Shown here: positions 23,637 to 35,150 of the stretch, piece after piece | Layout of the letters: the number at the start of each line of letters is the position of its first letter | How positions within the stretch are numbered: position 1 is the stretch's first letter | Translations under genes and position numbers: made by a program | Assembly (NCBI GenBank): GCA_033032175.1 | Contig: CM065309.1 | Span: forward strand, 18,414,001 to 18,478,000 | Direction: 5' to 3' | Origin: Saturnia japonica | Lineage: Eukaryota; Arthropoda; Insecta; Lepidoptera; Saturniidae | Length of the DNA: 64,000 nt | Notes under the pieces: generated by a model | What the model saw: the letters and a program-made list of their open reading frames with translations, nothing else | Told to the model about the DNA's origin: nothing | Databases searched by the model: none

Positions 23637-25967
23637 ATGTCAAAGGCTGCCGCTCGTCGTGGTTTAGAGCTAAAGCGATCCATTGCTATCAAACGCATTG
23701 ATGACTGCTTGTCATCAGCCTTAGAGGCCCAAAATGATAAATCTTGTTTGCCAGTTTTCTTGTCACGGTACAGTCGACTCGAAAGTTATTATGCTAGTTT
23801 CGAAGCACAACATTTAAAAATTTGTTCGGAAATATTAGATACTTCAGAGTTGGATAAGGAAGACGAAATTCGTCACGATTTCGATAATAAATATTTTCAG
23901 ATAATCGAAATTCATTCGACACTCACGTCACCTTCCCATTCAGATGGACAGCAGCTCGACGTATGCACAAATGATTTGTCTGTGAAACTACCTCGTTTGA
24001 ACTTATTGACCTTCAATGGTGATATTACATTATGGAGTTCGTTTTATGACATGTATAACACTACCGTACATCATAACAAACGGTTATCGAATATCGAACG
24101 TTTTTCTATTTTAATTTCGCTTCTTTCCGGTGAACCTCTTCATGTTTTGAAAGGCTTTCCTCTTTCAGGAAATAATTATTTAGATGCGTACGCCGCCTTG
24201 ATTGATCGTTATCAATGCAAACGTAAATTAGCTTTTCGGTATTGGGAGGAGTTGCAAAATGTAACTCTTAAATCGAACTCACCTCGTGAGTTACGTCGTC
24301 TCGTGGATACTTTCAAGGAGAACATCGCGGTATTAAGGAATTTGAAGTTACCTGTAAAAGATTGGGATTTCCCTTTGTTTTACCTTTTAATAAATAAACT
24401 TGATCGTGATACTCGTCAACGTTTTGAATTGCAGAACGATGATAAAGACATACCAAGTTTTGACTCCCTTCTGGAATATATTAATAAGGTCGGCCAAGCA
24501 CTCGAGCTTGCCGAGCCTCAGATAAGTACAGCGCGCCCCCCTGTGCGACTGCATCGCGCCGCCGCTTCTGGTGCCGTTGCTGTAACCTCACCCACATCTT
24601 ACTCCCGCACGGTGCGCACGTCTCCCGCATCCGCGCCTCAGGATTCTTATGGTAGGCACCCTCGCGCGCCTATTACGAATGCCAAGGCTTTGATAGTGAA
24701 TTCACTTACACCAAGTGATAACTTGTGTGTTTTGTGCAAGGCACAGCATGCCTTAGCGAATTGTCCCACTTATCGTGATCGCACCCTACGTGATCGATTC
24801 TCCATCGTCAAGGAACATAATCGTTGTGTGAATTGCCTTCGTCAAGGTCATGTGGTTAAATCTTGCTCGTCAAACAGTCGCTGTCTTAAGTGCAACGCAC
24901 TTCACCATACTACATTGCACTTTGATAATTCGGTGTCGTCAAATGCTAACGTAGCTCCTACCACTTCATCTATCGTCTCAGATGCTACCGCAGCATCAGC
25001 TCTCGCTTCATCTACGCCGACTTCACAAACATTAGTGGCAGGCTCGAGTTCTCCCACGCATATCGCGCTTCTCGCTACTGCTTCCGTTGAAGTCCTAGAT
25101 AACTTTGGTAATTACCGCTCAATTCGAATCGTTATAGACAACGGAAGCCAAAGGAACTTTATTACCAACAAGTGTGCCCAACGTCTAGGATTAGCCTTCA
25201 AGAAAACCATGTCACTCGTTGAGGGCATTGGTCAAAAATCATCTGTCGCGACTAGTTCTACCGTACTTCGCATCCGTGGGCAACAAGGTTATCCGGAGCT
25301 AGTCTTGGAAGCTCTCGTTATTCCCAATATATGTGGTGATATGCCGTCTAATACCATAGATATTGCTCATTGGCCACAGTTGATGAACCTTAAGCTGGCT
25401 GACACTAGCTTCAACGTGCCTGCGCAAATCGACGCGTTAGTCGGCGTTGACGTATTTTGTCAGATAGTTTTGGGTGAACGTCTCGATTGTGGGTCAGATG
25501 GACCCGTAGCCTTTAACACCAAATTCGGTTGGATAGTTATGGGTAATATTGCATGCATACCACCTAGTTCTAGTAAGTCGATGTTTTGCTCTTTTAATGA
25601 TTTAGACTCTCAAATTCGTAAATTTTGGGAAATTGATGAACTTCCCAAATCATCACCGCTTAGTGATGAAGATGCTCTTTGCGAACGTATATTCGATACG
25701 ACGCACTGCAGGGATGTGAATGGAAGGTATATCGTCCGTTTGCCTTTCAAGACACCCGCGCCTACCTTTGGTGATTCCTACAGTTTGGCACATCGTCGAT
25801 TGTTATCTCTCGAAAAACGATTGTCACGTAATTCTCAACTTCGTGAGGACTATAATGCGTTCATGAGAGATTATCTTGATTCTGGACATATGGAAAAGTC
25901 CATGAAATTGGTTCGGATCGAACCTATTATATACCGCATCATTGTGTGCTCAAACCAAGTAGTTTGA
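23637..25967 (+). CDS. BEL/Pao gag and protease (open frame)
   Basis: A 776-residue frame starting about 420 nt after the 5' LTR. The gag region (DUF1759-like) covers roughly residues 115-270 with LPRLNLLTFNGDITLWSSF. Three Cys/His knuckles follow: CVLCKAQHALANC (about 363), CVNCLRQGHVVKSC (about 397) and CLKCNALHHTTLH (about 415). The aspartic protease has its active-site motif IDNGSQ near residue 500, where D-S-G is more usual in this family. The frame continues into the spacer before reverse transcriptase and ends after a frameshift near 25925, where the reading moves to the frame of pol. Gag would package the RNA; the protease would process the polyprotein. Normal BEL/Pao elements encode all this in one long frame, so the break is damage. 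Confidence 0.92.
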   Translation: MSKAAARRGLELKRSIAIKRIDDCLSSALEAQNDKSCLPVFLSRYSRLESYYASFEAQHLKICSEILDTSELDKEDEIRHDFDNKYFQIIEIHSTLTSPSHSDGQQLDVCTNDLSVKLPRLNLLTFNGDITLWSSFYDMYNTTVHHNKRLSNIERFSILISLLSGEPLHVLKGFPLSGNNYLDAYAALIDRYQCKRKLAFRYWEELQNVTLKSNSPRELRRLVDTFKENIAVLRNLKLPVKDWDFPLFYLLINKLDRDTRQRFELQNDDKDIPSFDSLLEYINKVGQALELAEPQISTARPPVRLHRAAASGAVAVTSPTSYSRTVRTSPASAPQDSYGRHPRAPITNAKALIVNSLTPSDNLCVLCKAQHALANCPTYRDRTLRDRFSIVKEHNRCVNCLRQGHVVKSCSSNSRCLKCNALHHTTLHFDNSVSSNANVAPTTSSIVSDATAASALASSTPTSQTLVAGSSSPTHIALLATASVEVLDNFGNYRSIRIVIDNGSQRNFITNKCAQRLGLAFKKTMSLVEGIGQKSSVATSSTVLRIRGQQGYPELVLEALVIPNICGDMPSNTIDIAHWPQLMNLKLADTSFNVPAQIDALVGVDVFCQIVLGERLDCGSDGPVAFNTKFGWIVMGNIACIPPSSSKSMFCSFNDLDSQIRKFWEIDELPKSSPLSDEDALCERIFDTTHCRDVNGRYIVRLPFKTPAPTFGDSYSLAHRRLLSLEKRLSRNSQLREDYNAFMRDYLDSGHMEKSMKLVRIEPIIYRIIVCSNQVV

Positions 25968-27922
25968 CCATAAAACTACGCGTGGTGTTCGATGCTAGTG
26001 CTAAGCCTGCTAATGGAGTCGCACTAAACGAACAACTACTTGTCGGTCCAAGATTGCAATCAGATATTAAAGCAATCCTTCTTCGCTTTCGTTTACATTC
26101 TGTCGTTTTTACTGCCGATATTAAGCAAATGTATCGCCAGATACTGGTGGCTAATACTGATCGTAATTACCAAAGAATTCTGTTTTGATTTTCGCCTCAG
26201 GAACCCATTCAAGAGTTCCGTCTTAAAACCGTCACGTATGGCATGTCCTCCTCAAGCTTCTTAGCGCTTCGAACCATAGTGCAGGTGGCACAGGACGAGG
26301 GAAATAATCGTCATTTCGCTGTGACTGCACTTAGGAGTGACATGTATGTGGATGATGTCGTAACCGGGGCTGACTCACTTATTTCGGCTCGTGAGTTAAT
26401 GAAAGACATAAGTGACATCATTAGCAAGGGATGTTTCGAGCTAAGGAAATGGACTAGTAACAGTCCTGCTTTGCTTGAAGGTATTCCATCTGAACATAGG
26501 CACGATGCTCGTGATTCGCTGACATTCAGCTCAGAATCTTCCCCATCGGTAGTAGTACTTGGTTTAGAGTGGCATCCAAACGTGGATGCTTTCTCTTTCA
26601 CTGTGACATCTTTACATCAACAATGCACCAAGCGCATCATCCTCTCGGAATTAGCTCGCATCTTCGATCCCCTCGGTTTCCTAACCCCACTTACCTTTAC
26701 ATTTAAGTGCATAGTGCAGAAACTTTGGAGTCTCGGTTTGAATTGGGATGAGGTTGCACCTGATTCAATTGTTCAAACCTGGTCCCGCTATCGTGTGGAA
26801 TTCAATACTTTGTCGTCTTTAGCAATTTCTCGTTTCGTTCCCGCATTGAACTCCATCAAATTACAGATACACGGTTTTTGCGATGCCTCTGAGTTAGGCT
26901 ACGCAGCCGTCGTATATTTTCGTATTGAGCAAGGAGACGATCGCGTCACTACCCACCTGATTATCGCTCGTTCTAAAGTTGCTCCTCTAAAAAGAATTTC
27001 TATTCCTCGCTTAGAACTATGCGCTGCAGTTCTCTTGGCAGATCTTGTCGCATATGTTCAAACTGTGTTCGCTGATAAGATACGTGTCGATGGTATTTTT
27101 TGCTGGTCTGACTCAACAGTGACTCTGGCGTGGTTAAAGTCACCCTCCTCTCGATGGAAGACTTACGTGAGCAATCGTGTGAGTCACATACAGGAAATCG
27201 TTCCACCTTCTTGTTGGCAACATGTTCGCTCTTCTGACAACCCGGCAGATTGCGCAAGTCGCGGACTTACAATCAGCGAACTTCTTGGCCATTCATCGTG
27301 GTGGCATGGACCTCCGTGGTTGCTTTGTGAGCCCGATGGCTGGCCAATTTCATCGTTTTCGTTTGAGGATTCCAGTGATATAATTTCGGAACAGCGTAAT
27401 TCTGACATAGCTCTCTTCGTCACTGTCGATAGTTTTGATGAGTTTCTGGACAGGTACTCAAGTCTTAGGAAGATTCAACGCATTGTCGCTTATCTCCATC
27501 GTTTCGTCTACAATTGTCGCAACTCTAATAATCGTAAATCAGGTCATCTTGTCTCTTCAGAGCTCAAACAATCGTTGTTGACTTTGGTCAAAATCGCTCA
27601 AACTTCGAGCTTTGCAAGCGAGATTCAAGGCTTGGAAAAGGGGTTGCTTTTACCCAAGCCACTACAAAAATTAAATCCGTTTCTTGACAAAGATGGTCTC
27701 GTCAGGGTGGGCGGTAGACTCACTCATTCGGATCTAGATTATGATTCCAAGCACCCTCTGTTGTTACCTCGTCAACATCGTCTCACATCGCTTATTATCG
27801 ATCAGTGTCATAACGATAATCTACATCCAGGGCTTCGCACCCTCAATTTTCTGTTGGCACAAAACTTTTGGATTTTGTCGCCTCGTCGTGCCATCCGTAA
27901 TAGATTATCTAAATGTATCTAA
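25946..27922 (+). pseudogene. BEL/Pao pol: RT, RNase H, integrase N-part
   Basis: In the frame after the break come LRVVFDASAKPANGVALNEQ and FTADIKQMYRQI, which are reverse transcriptase motifs, then an in-frame TGA at 26186-26188. The same frame resumes (SSSFLALRTIVQVA, then the catalytic box DMYVDDVV near 26339). RNase H motifs follow: IHGFCDASELGYAA, PRLELCAAVLLADL, CWSDSTVTLAWL. The integrase HHCC zinc finger begins with CHNDNLHPGLRTL, and a TAA at 27920-27922 falls between its two cysteines. Because both stops are in frame and the catalytic motifs survive, these are single-site nonsense changes in an otherwise well-kept gene. Confidence 0.9.
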
Positions 27923-28882
27923 TGCTATCGCACCAATCCAAGGCCTGTCATACCTCGCATGGCAGACCTCCCTAAGTTGAGGGTTTCGCAACTTAAGCCT
28001 TTTTCGTGCATCGGTATTGATTTCGCAGGTCCCTTTCCAACATATGTACAATGCTATCGCGGTGCTAGGACCTTTAAGACATATATTTGCCTCTTCATAT
28101 GCTTCGCCACCAAGGCGATACATATTGAGCTTGTCGTAGGGTTAACAAGCGAGGCCTTTCTAGGCGCTCTTCGTAGGTTTATCGCTCGCCGAGGCCGTTG
28201 CCAGCGCATTCACTGCGACCACGGTACGAATTTCGTTGGCGCTCATAACATATTGCTAACCCTTATGCAACAGGCGGCTTCGTCTGAGACGATTGAATTT
28301 AGCTTTAAGCCCCCTGCTGCACCACACTTCGGTGGTCTTTGGGAGGCAAACATAAAATCCTTCAAAACGCATCTCGCTCGTGTTGTTGGCTATCAAATTT
28401 TAACTTATGAAGAATTTTTAACTTTAGCAACACAAATTGAGGCTTTACTGAATTCGCGCCCCTTATGCGAAATGGGATCGGATCCCAACGATTTGGCTGT
28501 ATTGACCCCTGGTCACTTCCTCACTTTGGAACAGCTTACCTCGCTTCCCGAATCAGATTTATCCGATGTCCGTTTGAGTTGTTTGAATCGTTGGCAACTG
28601 TTGCAAAGACTCCATCACGATTTCTGGAAGCGATGGTATACGGAATATTTGCATACTCTAAATCAGCGTTCTAAATGGCACACCAGCACCTCAGAACTTA
28701 AACTAGGATCGCTGGTTTTAGTTAAAGATGAACAAGCTAAACCCCTTAAATGGCCGCTCGCTCGTGTCGTGCGATTACACCCGGGGAAAGACGGCATTTC
28801 TCGCGTTGCCACGGTCAAGACCCAGACAGGTCTTTTACAAAGGCCTTTAGTGAAACTCTGTCCTCTACCTGGCAACGACTAA
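27923..28882 (+). pseudogene. BEL/Pao integrase core and C-terminal domain
   Basis: It continues the pol frame after the TAA; an internal methionine occurs at 27959. The DDE core is visible: FSCIGIDFAGPFP (first D), IHCDHGTNFVGA (second D) and HFGGLWEANIKSF (third acidic residue E). In the second motif a histidine stands where asparagine is more usual (CDHGTNF). The C-terminal DUF5641-type domain is KLGSLVLVKDEQAKPLKWPL with GISRVATVKT. The stop lies 143 nt before the 3' LTR. Integrase inserts the DNA copy; here it is cut off from the upstream protein by the stop. Confidence 0.9.
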
Positions 28883-29014
28883 TCGTTGTTATTTTCATTT
28901 AGTTATTATTTATTTTAAAACTTTACTTTCGTTGTTAGTGTTTGTTATTAAGTTCCATTAATTATTTTCGTTTGTATTTTGTTTGGCAATTTATTTTAAA
29001 ATACGTCGTATTTT

Positions 29015-29025
29015 GGTGGGCGGAA
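29015..29025 (+). other. Polypurine tract
   Basis: GGTGGGCGGAA sits directly before the 3' LTR, where plus-strand priming takes place in LTR elements. Confidence 0.75.
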
Positions 29026-29477
29026 TGTTGCAGCCGCGTAATTTAGAACCATCACGTATTAAAGTAGGTAGTTTGTTATTAATTATTTTCTCTCGTCGCT
29101 AAGCATTATGATATCCAGTGGGGGTGGTTTTCGATTTGTTGTTGTCGCCACCGGCTCTCGCGATAAAAACTCTCGTCGGAACACCGTCGCGTCCGCACGG
29201 TGCAAGTTGCTCGCCTCGGACATTCCTCGTCAACCACGTTCTCCAGAATTTAGTGTCATCAAGCCAATGTGTGTACAGTGGGTGCGTGAGGCTCAAGAAC
29301 TTTGAATATATAATGTATAGCAAAACCACGTCGGCGCCGACCAGGAATTATCACGGAACGCAGTACCGGTGAGTTGGCATGACATTTTGCATACACTTCT
29401 CTCGCTGGATATTCGCTTCATAATTTGCTATTTATTTCGTATCGCAGGTTGGTTCCATATTTGCGTGGGATCAACCA
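29026..29477 (+). repeat. 3' LTR
   Basis: 452 bp and collinear with the 5' LTR. It retains the 8-nt block GGTGCGTG missing from the 5' copy. Confidence 0.95.
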
Positions 29478-29940
29478 AACCTATAAAAACGATGATAGAA
29501 ATAGGGAAACGAGCTTTACCGGTTGAGTAGGTCGACCAATATGATTAAATTACATATCTATACAAATAAATAAAATTGAAGTGTCTGTTTGTAATAAGAA
29601 AATAGCAGCTTTTTACTAAATACATATGAAAGAATATATACGGCATTTATAGAAAAAAAAAAAACAGTTTTGAAATTTTTGTTTGCTTTTTTGTCTGTCT
29701 GTTTACTCCGGCTAATTCCGAAACGGTTGGACCGATTTTGACAGGACTTTCACTGGCAGATAGCTGATTTAATAAGGATAAACTTTTTATTTAAGTAAAA
29801 GAATTTAGAGTTTTGCGCAAATAACATGATTATCTTTAAAATAACCGGCGAGTGACTGCCTTTGGTGGAAGCGGGGTCACCACGATACTGACAGCATCCT
29901 GTGGTCCAAACGAGCGGAGCCGCGAGCACAGCTAGTTAAT
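29478..29940 (+). repeat. CTAGT-family (Helitron-like) repeat
   Basis: It contains TCCGGCTAATTCCGAAACGG then TTGGACCGATTTTGACAGGA and ends GAGCGGAGCCGCGAGCACAG followed by CTAGTTAAT. The GCGGAGCCGC hairpin just before CTAG fits a Helitron-type 3' end, with no target duplication expected. The 5' border is unclear and may lie near 29550. The BEL element sits immediately upstream. Confidence 0.5.
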
Positions 29941-30664
29941 AATATGACTATAGTTACATTATGATAGTTTATTCAAAAAATAGAATCATTGTAAGATTGA
30001 AACGCGGTACTATTGGTCGTGATTGCTTCTTATTAACTTCGTGTAAGACAGCAAGCAGGGATTAAATTCTACGAACAAACGATTTGCAATTGCGTCATAC
30101 GTTCCGCGGCTTTTTGGATCACAACCTAACCACAAAGGTCATCGCGATGTGAGCAGGACCCATTGAATTCGGGATGAGCGAGCACGCCCCGCGGAAGCGT
30201 TTACGTAACACTTACGAAATTTCACTTTCATAGTAAACAATACTCGACAAAAATTAATAAAAAGGTCAGTTATAACGTGTACTTGGAAAGAGAACCGACA
30301 TCTCTACTTTGGGCGTATGTTTTCTATTGGTTTTCCTTAATATTGGATCAATTAAAGTCATATTTATTTAAATTTTCCCATCTGCTGATCGAGAAAGAAA
30401 CTATAGTAAGCATGAGAAAGGTTTTTTTGTAGTATTGCTATGTAAATCTTCAACAAAAAGAAATAAAATTGTATAAATGTAATAAAATATTACCTAGCCT
30501 TCTCTCATGAAGAACTCACACTCCGCCTGTGTGTAAAATTTAATAATATTAATACATTTTTTTAGTTTTCATTTATAGTTAATAACGAATATTCGAAAAT
30601 TAATATGTATATACTCTTCAAAACTAAAAATGTATTATGTATTTGAAAAAAAAAAGTACTTATG
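29941..30664. other. AT-rich, nothing recognised
   Basis: No supported gene. A GC-richer stretch (30095-30200) is not open in a convincing frame. Confidence 0.45.
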
Positions 30665-30745
30665 TAACTTATTCACATTATTTTCGCTCGCAGCTCTCAA
30701 TTTTACCTTCTAATAAAAGCGCTAAATCTTTAAAGTTACTATTAT
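30665..30745 (+). repeat. GATGCGCGC repeat (family C) copy 4
   Basis: GCTCGCAGCTCTCAATTTTA, CCTTCTAATAAAAGCGC keep the family order, but the GATGCGCGC core is lost. Confidence 0.45.
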
Positions 30746-31894
30746 ATAAAATAAAAATAATACTGAATCCTCCAAATAGTTTTTTTTTTATTATTTTGGC
30801 TATCTGCTAATGTAGGCAATTTCGCCAATGTCATATGTGACAAATTCACGTTATAGAATTTAGTTGCCAAATGTTCGGTGTACTGTAGAATAACCCTTAA
30901 AAAAGATACATTGACACAACACAGAACAGTCACAAATTTATTCATAATACTTGTTATGGGAACTGCAGGGTTTATATTTAAAATAAAGTAAAAAACGTTA
31001 CATATTAGTCTAGTAATAAAGGATATAAAACGTGAATAATAGAACCAATTCTTCGTAAACTATCAAAGCCTGGATCAGGTGATAGATAACCTTAACGAAG
31101 ACCGGATAAAGTCAATTTAGTAATAATTCATTCTTAATAACCACAATTTCCATGTTTATTCGTCTTGTCGTAGGAGACAATTAGACTCGTTCATTGTTCG
31201 TTTTTTTTTAATCGCACACCAGTGATTACACAATAGGGAACAATTGTGGACCTTTGTATAGTATAATTATACGTTTCTGCATAAAACAATAAATAATCAT
31301 TTATTCTTAAAAGCCCTAAAACATTATAATAATTTGAGTGTTCTAAGTTTTGGTAATTTTAAAATGCAATCAAATACTTTGATTACTGTACCGCCAACTT
31401 TAGTTAGTCCTTAATCGGCTAGGTGTCATACTTGTAGATTTATGAGATAATATTTAAAAACTACCAGTCATACGATACCATTGTTTTCGAAGATAATATT
31501 ATATTCGTCTGGTCGTTATTCCTTTTTAAAAGTTTGTTTTGATGTATTTCGTGTGTATTTTGATATTAATATAATGTATAGTAGGTACAAGAATAATCAA
31601 ATTTAAAGAAAAATTAGATCATCTATAAAACTTTTTTTAACAAATATGCAATACGTAATTCGCCATTATTCTATATCATAATATTAAAAACTAGATTGAT
31701 TGATTATCACCATAAAAACATTTTTATTGATAAATATACACATTTCCAAAGAGTAACAGAGTCTGCTCGCTCGCTACTACACCGAACCATAATTCTCTAT
31801 GGTCATTTTCAATTTTATAAATTACTTATTAATATTTTCTTCGCGGCTATTTTTTCACTGTAGAAATTCACTTAATACTCTCTACACGACTACT
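30746..31894. other. AT-rich, nothing recognised
   Basis: No gene or assignable repeat. Confidence 0.5.
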
Positions 31895-32040
31895 AAAAAG
31901 GAGGATTATGTTTTTTGAGTGTATGCATGCATGTCAGTCTTTAGCACGCTCTGTAGCCTAAACGGCTTCATGAATTTTAGTAGTACATCTATGATTTTAG
32001 CATACGAGGTGTTGTTAGATTTATCTTAATTGTAGGAATG
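31895..32040 (-). repeat. Dispersed repeat (family H) copy 2
   Basis: This is the reverse-complement partner of 18215..18375: AAAGGAGGATTATGTTTTTT, TTAGCACGCTCTGTAGCC, GTTAGATTTATCTTAATTGT. Confidence 0.65.
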
Positions 32041-32215
32041 TTATAGGCTATATAATATTTAAATACGACTTCTGGGAATAAAATAAAAAGCAAAATAGAA
32101 AACAACGTTTTCTTGTCAAGTGATTTTGTTGCAGTCGGGTTTTTTGTTTGATTTTTAATATTTTAGCTTGTCATACATAATATAATATCTTATATATAAA
32201 TATCATGTGTGCGTC

Positions 32216-32285
32216 TGGTAGTGCTTACTTACTATCAGGCGGGTCGTATGTTTGTTTGTCACCTTTGTAGTATAACAAACTGAAC
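32216..32285 (-). repeat. Family A fragment
   Basis: CTATCAGGCGGGTCGTATG then TTTGTCACCTTTGTAGTATA matches the 5' end of family A on the - strand (compare 62660-62720). Confidence 0.55.
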
Positions 32286-33176
32286 ACACAACACTGAATA
32301 CTGCTTTTAATAGCCCTTTTGTGCGTATGGCAAGGTTATACAACGAGAGATCAAGCATGATGAATAACTCAATAGATATCTTTTCTCAGTCAATCGGTTC
32401 ATACAAGCACTCCTTGTTTAATAATTAAAATATAATTAAATATTAATTTTAATGTGTAATGTTTCATAACATAGTAGTTATCCTTATTATTTATGTGTTT
32501 AAATGTCAGGCATGGCCTATTATCTGAGCGATTGCATTGTTTTTATTATGTGGAAATGATAATATGTAATCTTTCCTTTTTTGTAATTGCTCTGTTGGCA
32601 TGCTAAATATATAAAATAAATAAATAAATATTAAAAAATCTATAACTTCTGAACTTCGTGAGCTCATATTTTTACATAATAAAATTCTTTTATCGAAAGA
32701 AAGGTTTAGATATATGTTAAGATTCGGCAGGTGGCGCTGTGGTCGAGCCATTAACTACCGGAAAGGGCGTAACTTCTGCCGGCCCTGATAGTTTCATAAT
32801 AAAATAATGTCAGCTTTACTAATATACATAATCTTTTTCGTTTTATTTTTTGTTGGGGTACTAATCAAATTGTTTATTATACGACGGCTCTTCATTACTC
32901 ATTGCCACTTTGAATTTTTTGTTTATTATTTGCAAGAAATTGAGTTAAGCTTGACCCCAATCACGCATGATAGAAAGTGACAGTGGGTACAACGGAGGCA
33001 CGTTTGCCTGGAAAATAATTAATGCTCTAAGAGAGGTCTAATATATTTATACTACATAAAAAAATCAATTAAATCATCCATCTGTTTGTGTACAGGCTGT
33101 TTAATAATTTTATTTATTTTTGATTTAAAACGTAGCGCTGTTTTGGATTGTAAATTATTAATCATAATAATTATAT
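32286..33176. other. AT-rich, nothing recognised
   Basis: No gene. A GC-rich patch near 32727-32790 (GGCAGGTGGCGCTGTGG) may be part of a SINE but has no second copy here. Confidence 0.4.
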
Positions 33177-33232
33177 TTTCTGTCTCTTCTTTTCTTTTCT
33201 TCTCTTCATTTTCTTTCTATTTCTTCTATTAG
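33177..33232 (+). repeat. Polypyrimidine tract
   Basis: About 55 bases almost entirely C and T on the + strand (purines on the other), immediately before the candidate LTR. Confidence 0.8.
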
Positions 33233-33239
33233 TATATAT

Positions 33240-33540
33240 TGTTAGGTATTTTAGGTGTTCATGGCTACCCTCGTCGGAAAGTTGGGGTATATTCATAATT
33301 GGACCGAGTGAAAGGGTATATAAGGCGCAGCACATATGCACGCTGATTCGCGGCTGAGTGCCTTCTGCGCTCGCCCCCAAGTCCGGTGAAGCTGTAAAAG
33401 CCGCAGCGGCTTTAGGGCACCTAAGGCTAACAGTATAGTCACGTAGCTCTATCACGAGCTGCCGATCGGGGTGGACGTCCGGATCTTCATATCAAGTAAA
33501 GTGTAGTGAATATTCCGAGCTTCAATAAACAAACAAAACA
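33240..33540 (+). mobile_element. Candidate solo LTR
   Basis: A 301-bp GC-richer island starting TGTTAGG and ending AAACAAAACA. It has a TATA box (GGGTATATAAGGCG at 33316-33329), a CAAGTCCGGTGAAGCTG block, and AATAAA at 33523-33528, the order expected of promoter, R region and polyadenylation signal in an LTR. No second copy and no clean target duplication were found (flanks TATAT and TTTAG), so a stand-alone promoter or other repeat is possible. Confidence 0.35.
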
Positions 33541-34966
33541 TTTAGCTCTTATGGGACGTATGGCAAATGTGAAACTTCTATATTGATTTTTATTGAAAGA
33601 TACAGCTAGTAGCAGAATCAAACCAAAGTTAACAAAAATAAATAGTCGAAGAATAAAAATCGACACGAGGCACTGTATTCACTCGACAATGACAGTAATT
33701 GTCTTCAATGTCTAATGCAATGCAAATGTCAATGACTAATTGCCAAATCAGGAAGAAAAAGAACATAAAAAATATCAAACTTAGAAGACAGTATGTACAA
33801 TTTACAATTTAGTACGAACAATGATCGCATAGATGGCGTTAAAACAAATATGACTGTTAACAGTACAATCGATTTTACCGACAACAGCTCCATTACCTAT
33901 TGCATGTCAAAAATTTTTAAGTAAACTTCACGAATCTGGAACGTTTAATAAGATTTTGATCAATTCTTCAACTCGATTACTTAAATTTGCTTTAAGCGTT
34001 TCGACTTTACTTATCACCGAATAAAATCGCATTTCCATAGCAAGGGTAAATGATAATTTACATAGGATAGTGTTACTGTGACATTATTACAAGTTACGTA
34101 GTACGTTCTTATTTAGGTACTTTGCCTTCCTTATGACACTACTTGACCACGAAATCCTAAACGTGGATCGTGTGATTAATCTCAATATATTCTTGCATAG
34201 CTCTTTAGTCATATTATAATCCCTATAGGGGAACAAAAAGGGGAGAAAAGTGTATTTTTATTAGATCAATTTTATGCCCAGGTAACCTTAAAGTACCTAT
34301 TTGTGTAATTATTGTTACAATATGTAAAAAAAATGCACTACTTTCTAACATTAAAGAAATATTCTTAAAAATCTATGATTCTCTACAAAATGTTTCTTTA
34401 AAAACTCATGGAAAGAGAAATGCCCTGTGATGCGTGAATTCGCGAAACACACACATATTGAAGTAAATTAAAACAAAAACAATCTCATGAATGTTACACT
34501 ATTAAGTAAGTATTTATATACGTTTGTTATCTTATATGTTTGTTATCTGTTGTCGGGTAAAGATCCCTTGATTACCGGAGAAACACCGGCTGATTCCAGA
34601 ACGTGTGTCCTATGGTAGGTGGGGGTGTTGCACCTGGCCACAAACACAATTGTCGTGTCCTACTAGCCAGTAAAAAAATATGCACGAGATTTCTTATATT
34701 ACAGCAATCGCTTAATTTCTTTGACATTTAACATGCAAATAAGCTAAGGCTCCGTTCAAACGTTAACTCGGAAACTTCTGTCTGGAATATAAAATTAATA
34801 GCAGTCATAGTTAGTTTCACTTTATTGGTTCGCACGCAAGCCTGTTTAACTAAAACATTTTCGAGTAGACCATTTATCATTCCTGACGTAAACAACGGAT
34901 AAATTTAAGGTTTCAGTGACAGGATTTCAAGGAAACGTCTTTTACTATTATATTAATTTACTAGCA
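33541..34966. other. AT-rich, nothing recognised
   Basis: No gene. A GC-richer block at 34555-34670 (GGAGAAACACCGGCTG) has no second copy and no convincing frame. Confidence 0.45.
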
Positions 34967-35150
34967 GAGCCCGTGGCTCCGTACGGCTTAAGGACAGAGT
35001 TATTGTTTATGAAGAGATCGTGATATTTTTTAAGTTAAGCACTAGATATATAATGAGTAAAACAAAAAAGAGTGATTAAAAACTATCCAGTAGATTTTGC
35101 GTGATGCGCGCACAACGGCAAACCTCTATCATATTATTTATATAGATTAA
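34967..35150 (-). repeat. CTAGT-family (Helitron-like) repeat
   Basis: It starts TTTACTAGCAGAGCCCGTGG then CTCCGTACGG, the reverse complement of the ...CCGCGGGCACAGCTAGT type of end seen at 29940. It contains AAAAACTATCCAGTAG, a phrase shared with 41275. Confidence 0.55.

Larger units (their letters stand above)
22773..29477 (+). mobile_element. BEL/Pao LTR retrotransposon, full length
   Basis: A 6705-bp element with direct LTRs at 22773..23216 and 29026..29477, both TG...CA. Flanking 5-mers are AACAT and AACCT, a 4/5 match for the 5-bp duplication usual in BEL/Pao. The LTRs differ by an 8-nt indel and two substitutions, so the insertion is young. The internal region encodes gag, aspartic protease, reverse transcriptase, RNase H and integrase in the BEL/Pao order (integrase last). 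One frameshift near 25925 and in-frame stops at 26186-26188 and 27920-27922 break pol, so this copy is not autonomous, although its gag-protease frame is intact. Confidence 0.95.

Noticed and set aside
26311..27423. Open frames on the - strand across the BEL element
   Set aside because: Antisense shadows of pol, which carries the recognisable motifs.
29099..29372. Open frames inside the 3' LTR
   Set aside because: LTR sequence; the same frames are altered in the 5' LTR by the 8-nt indel.
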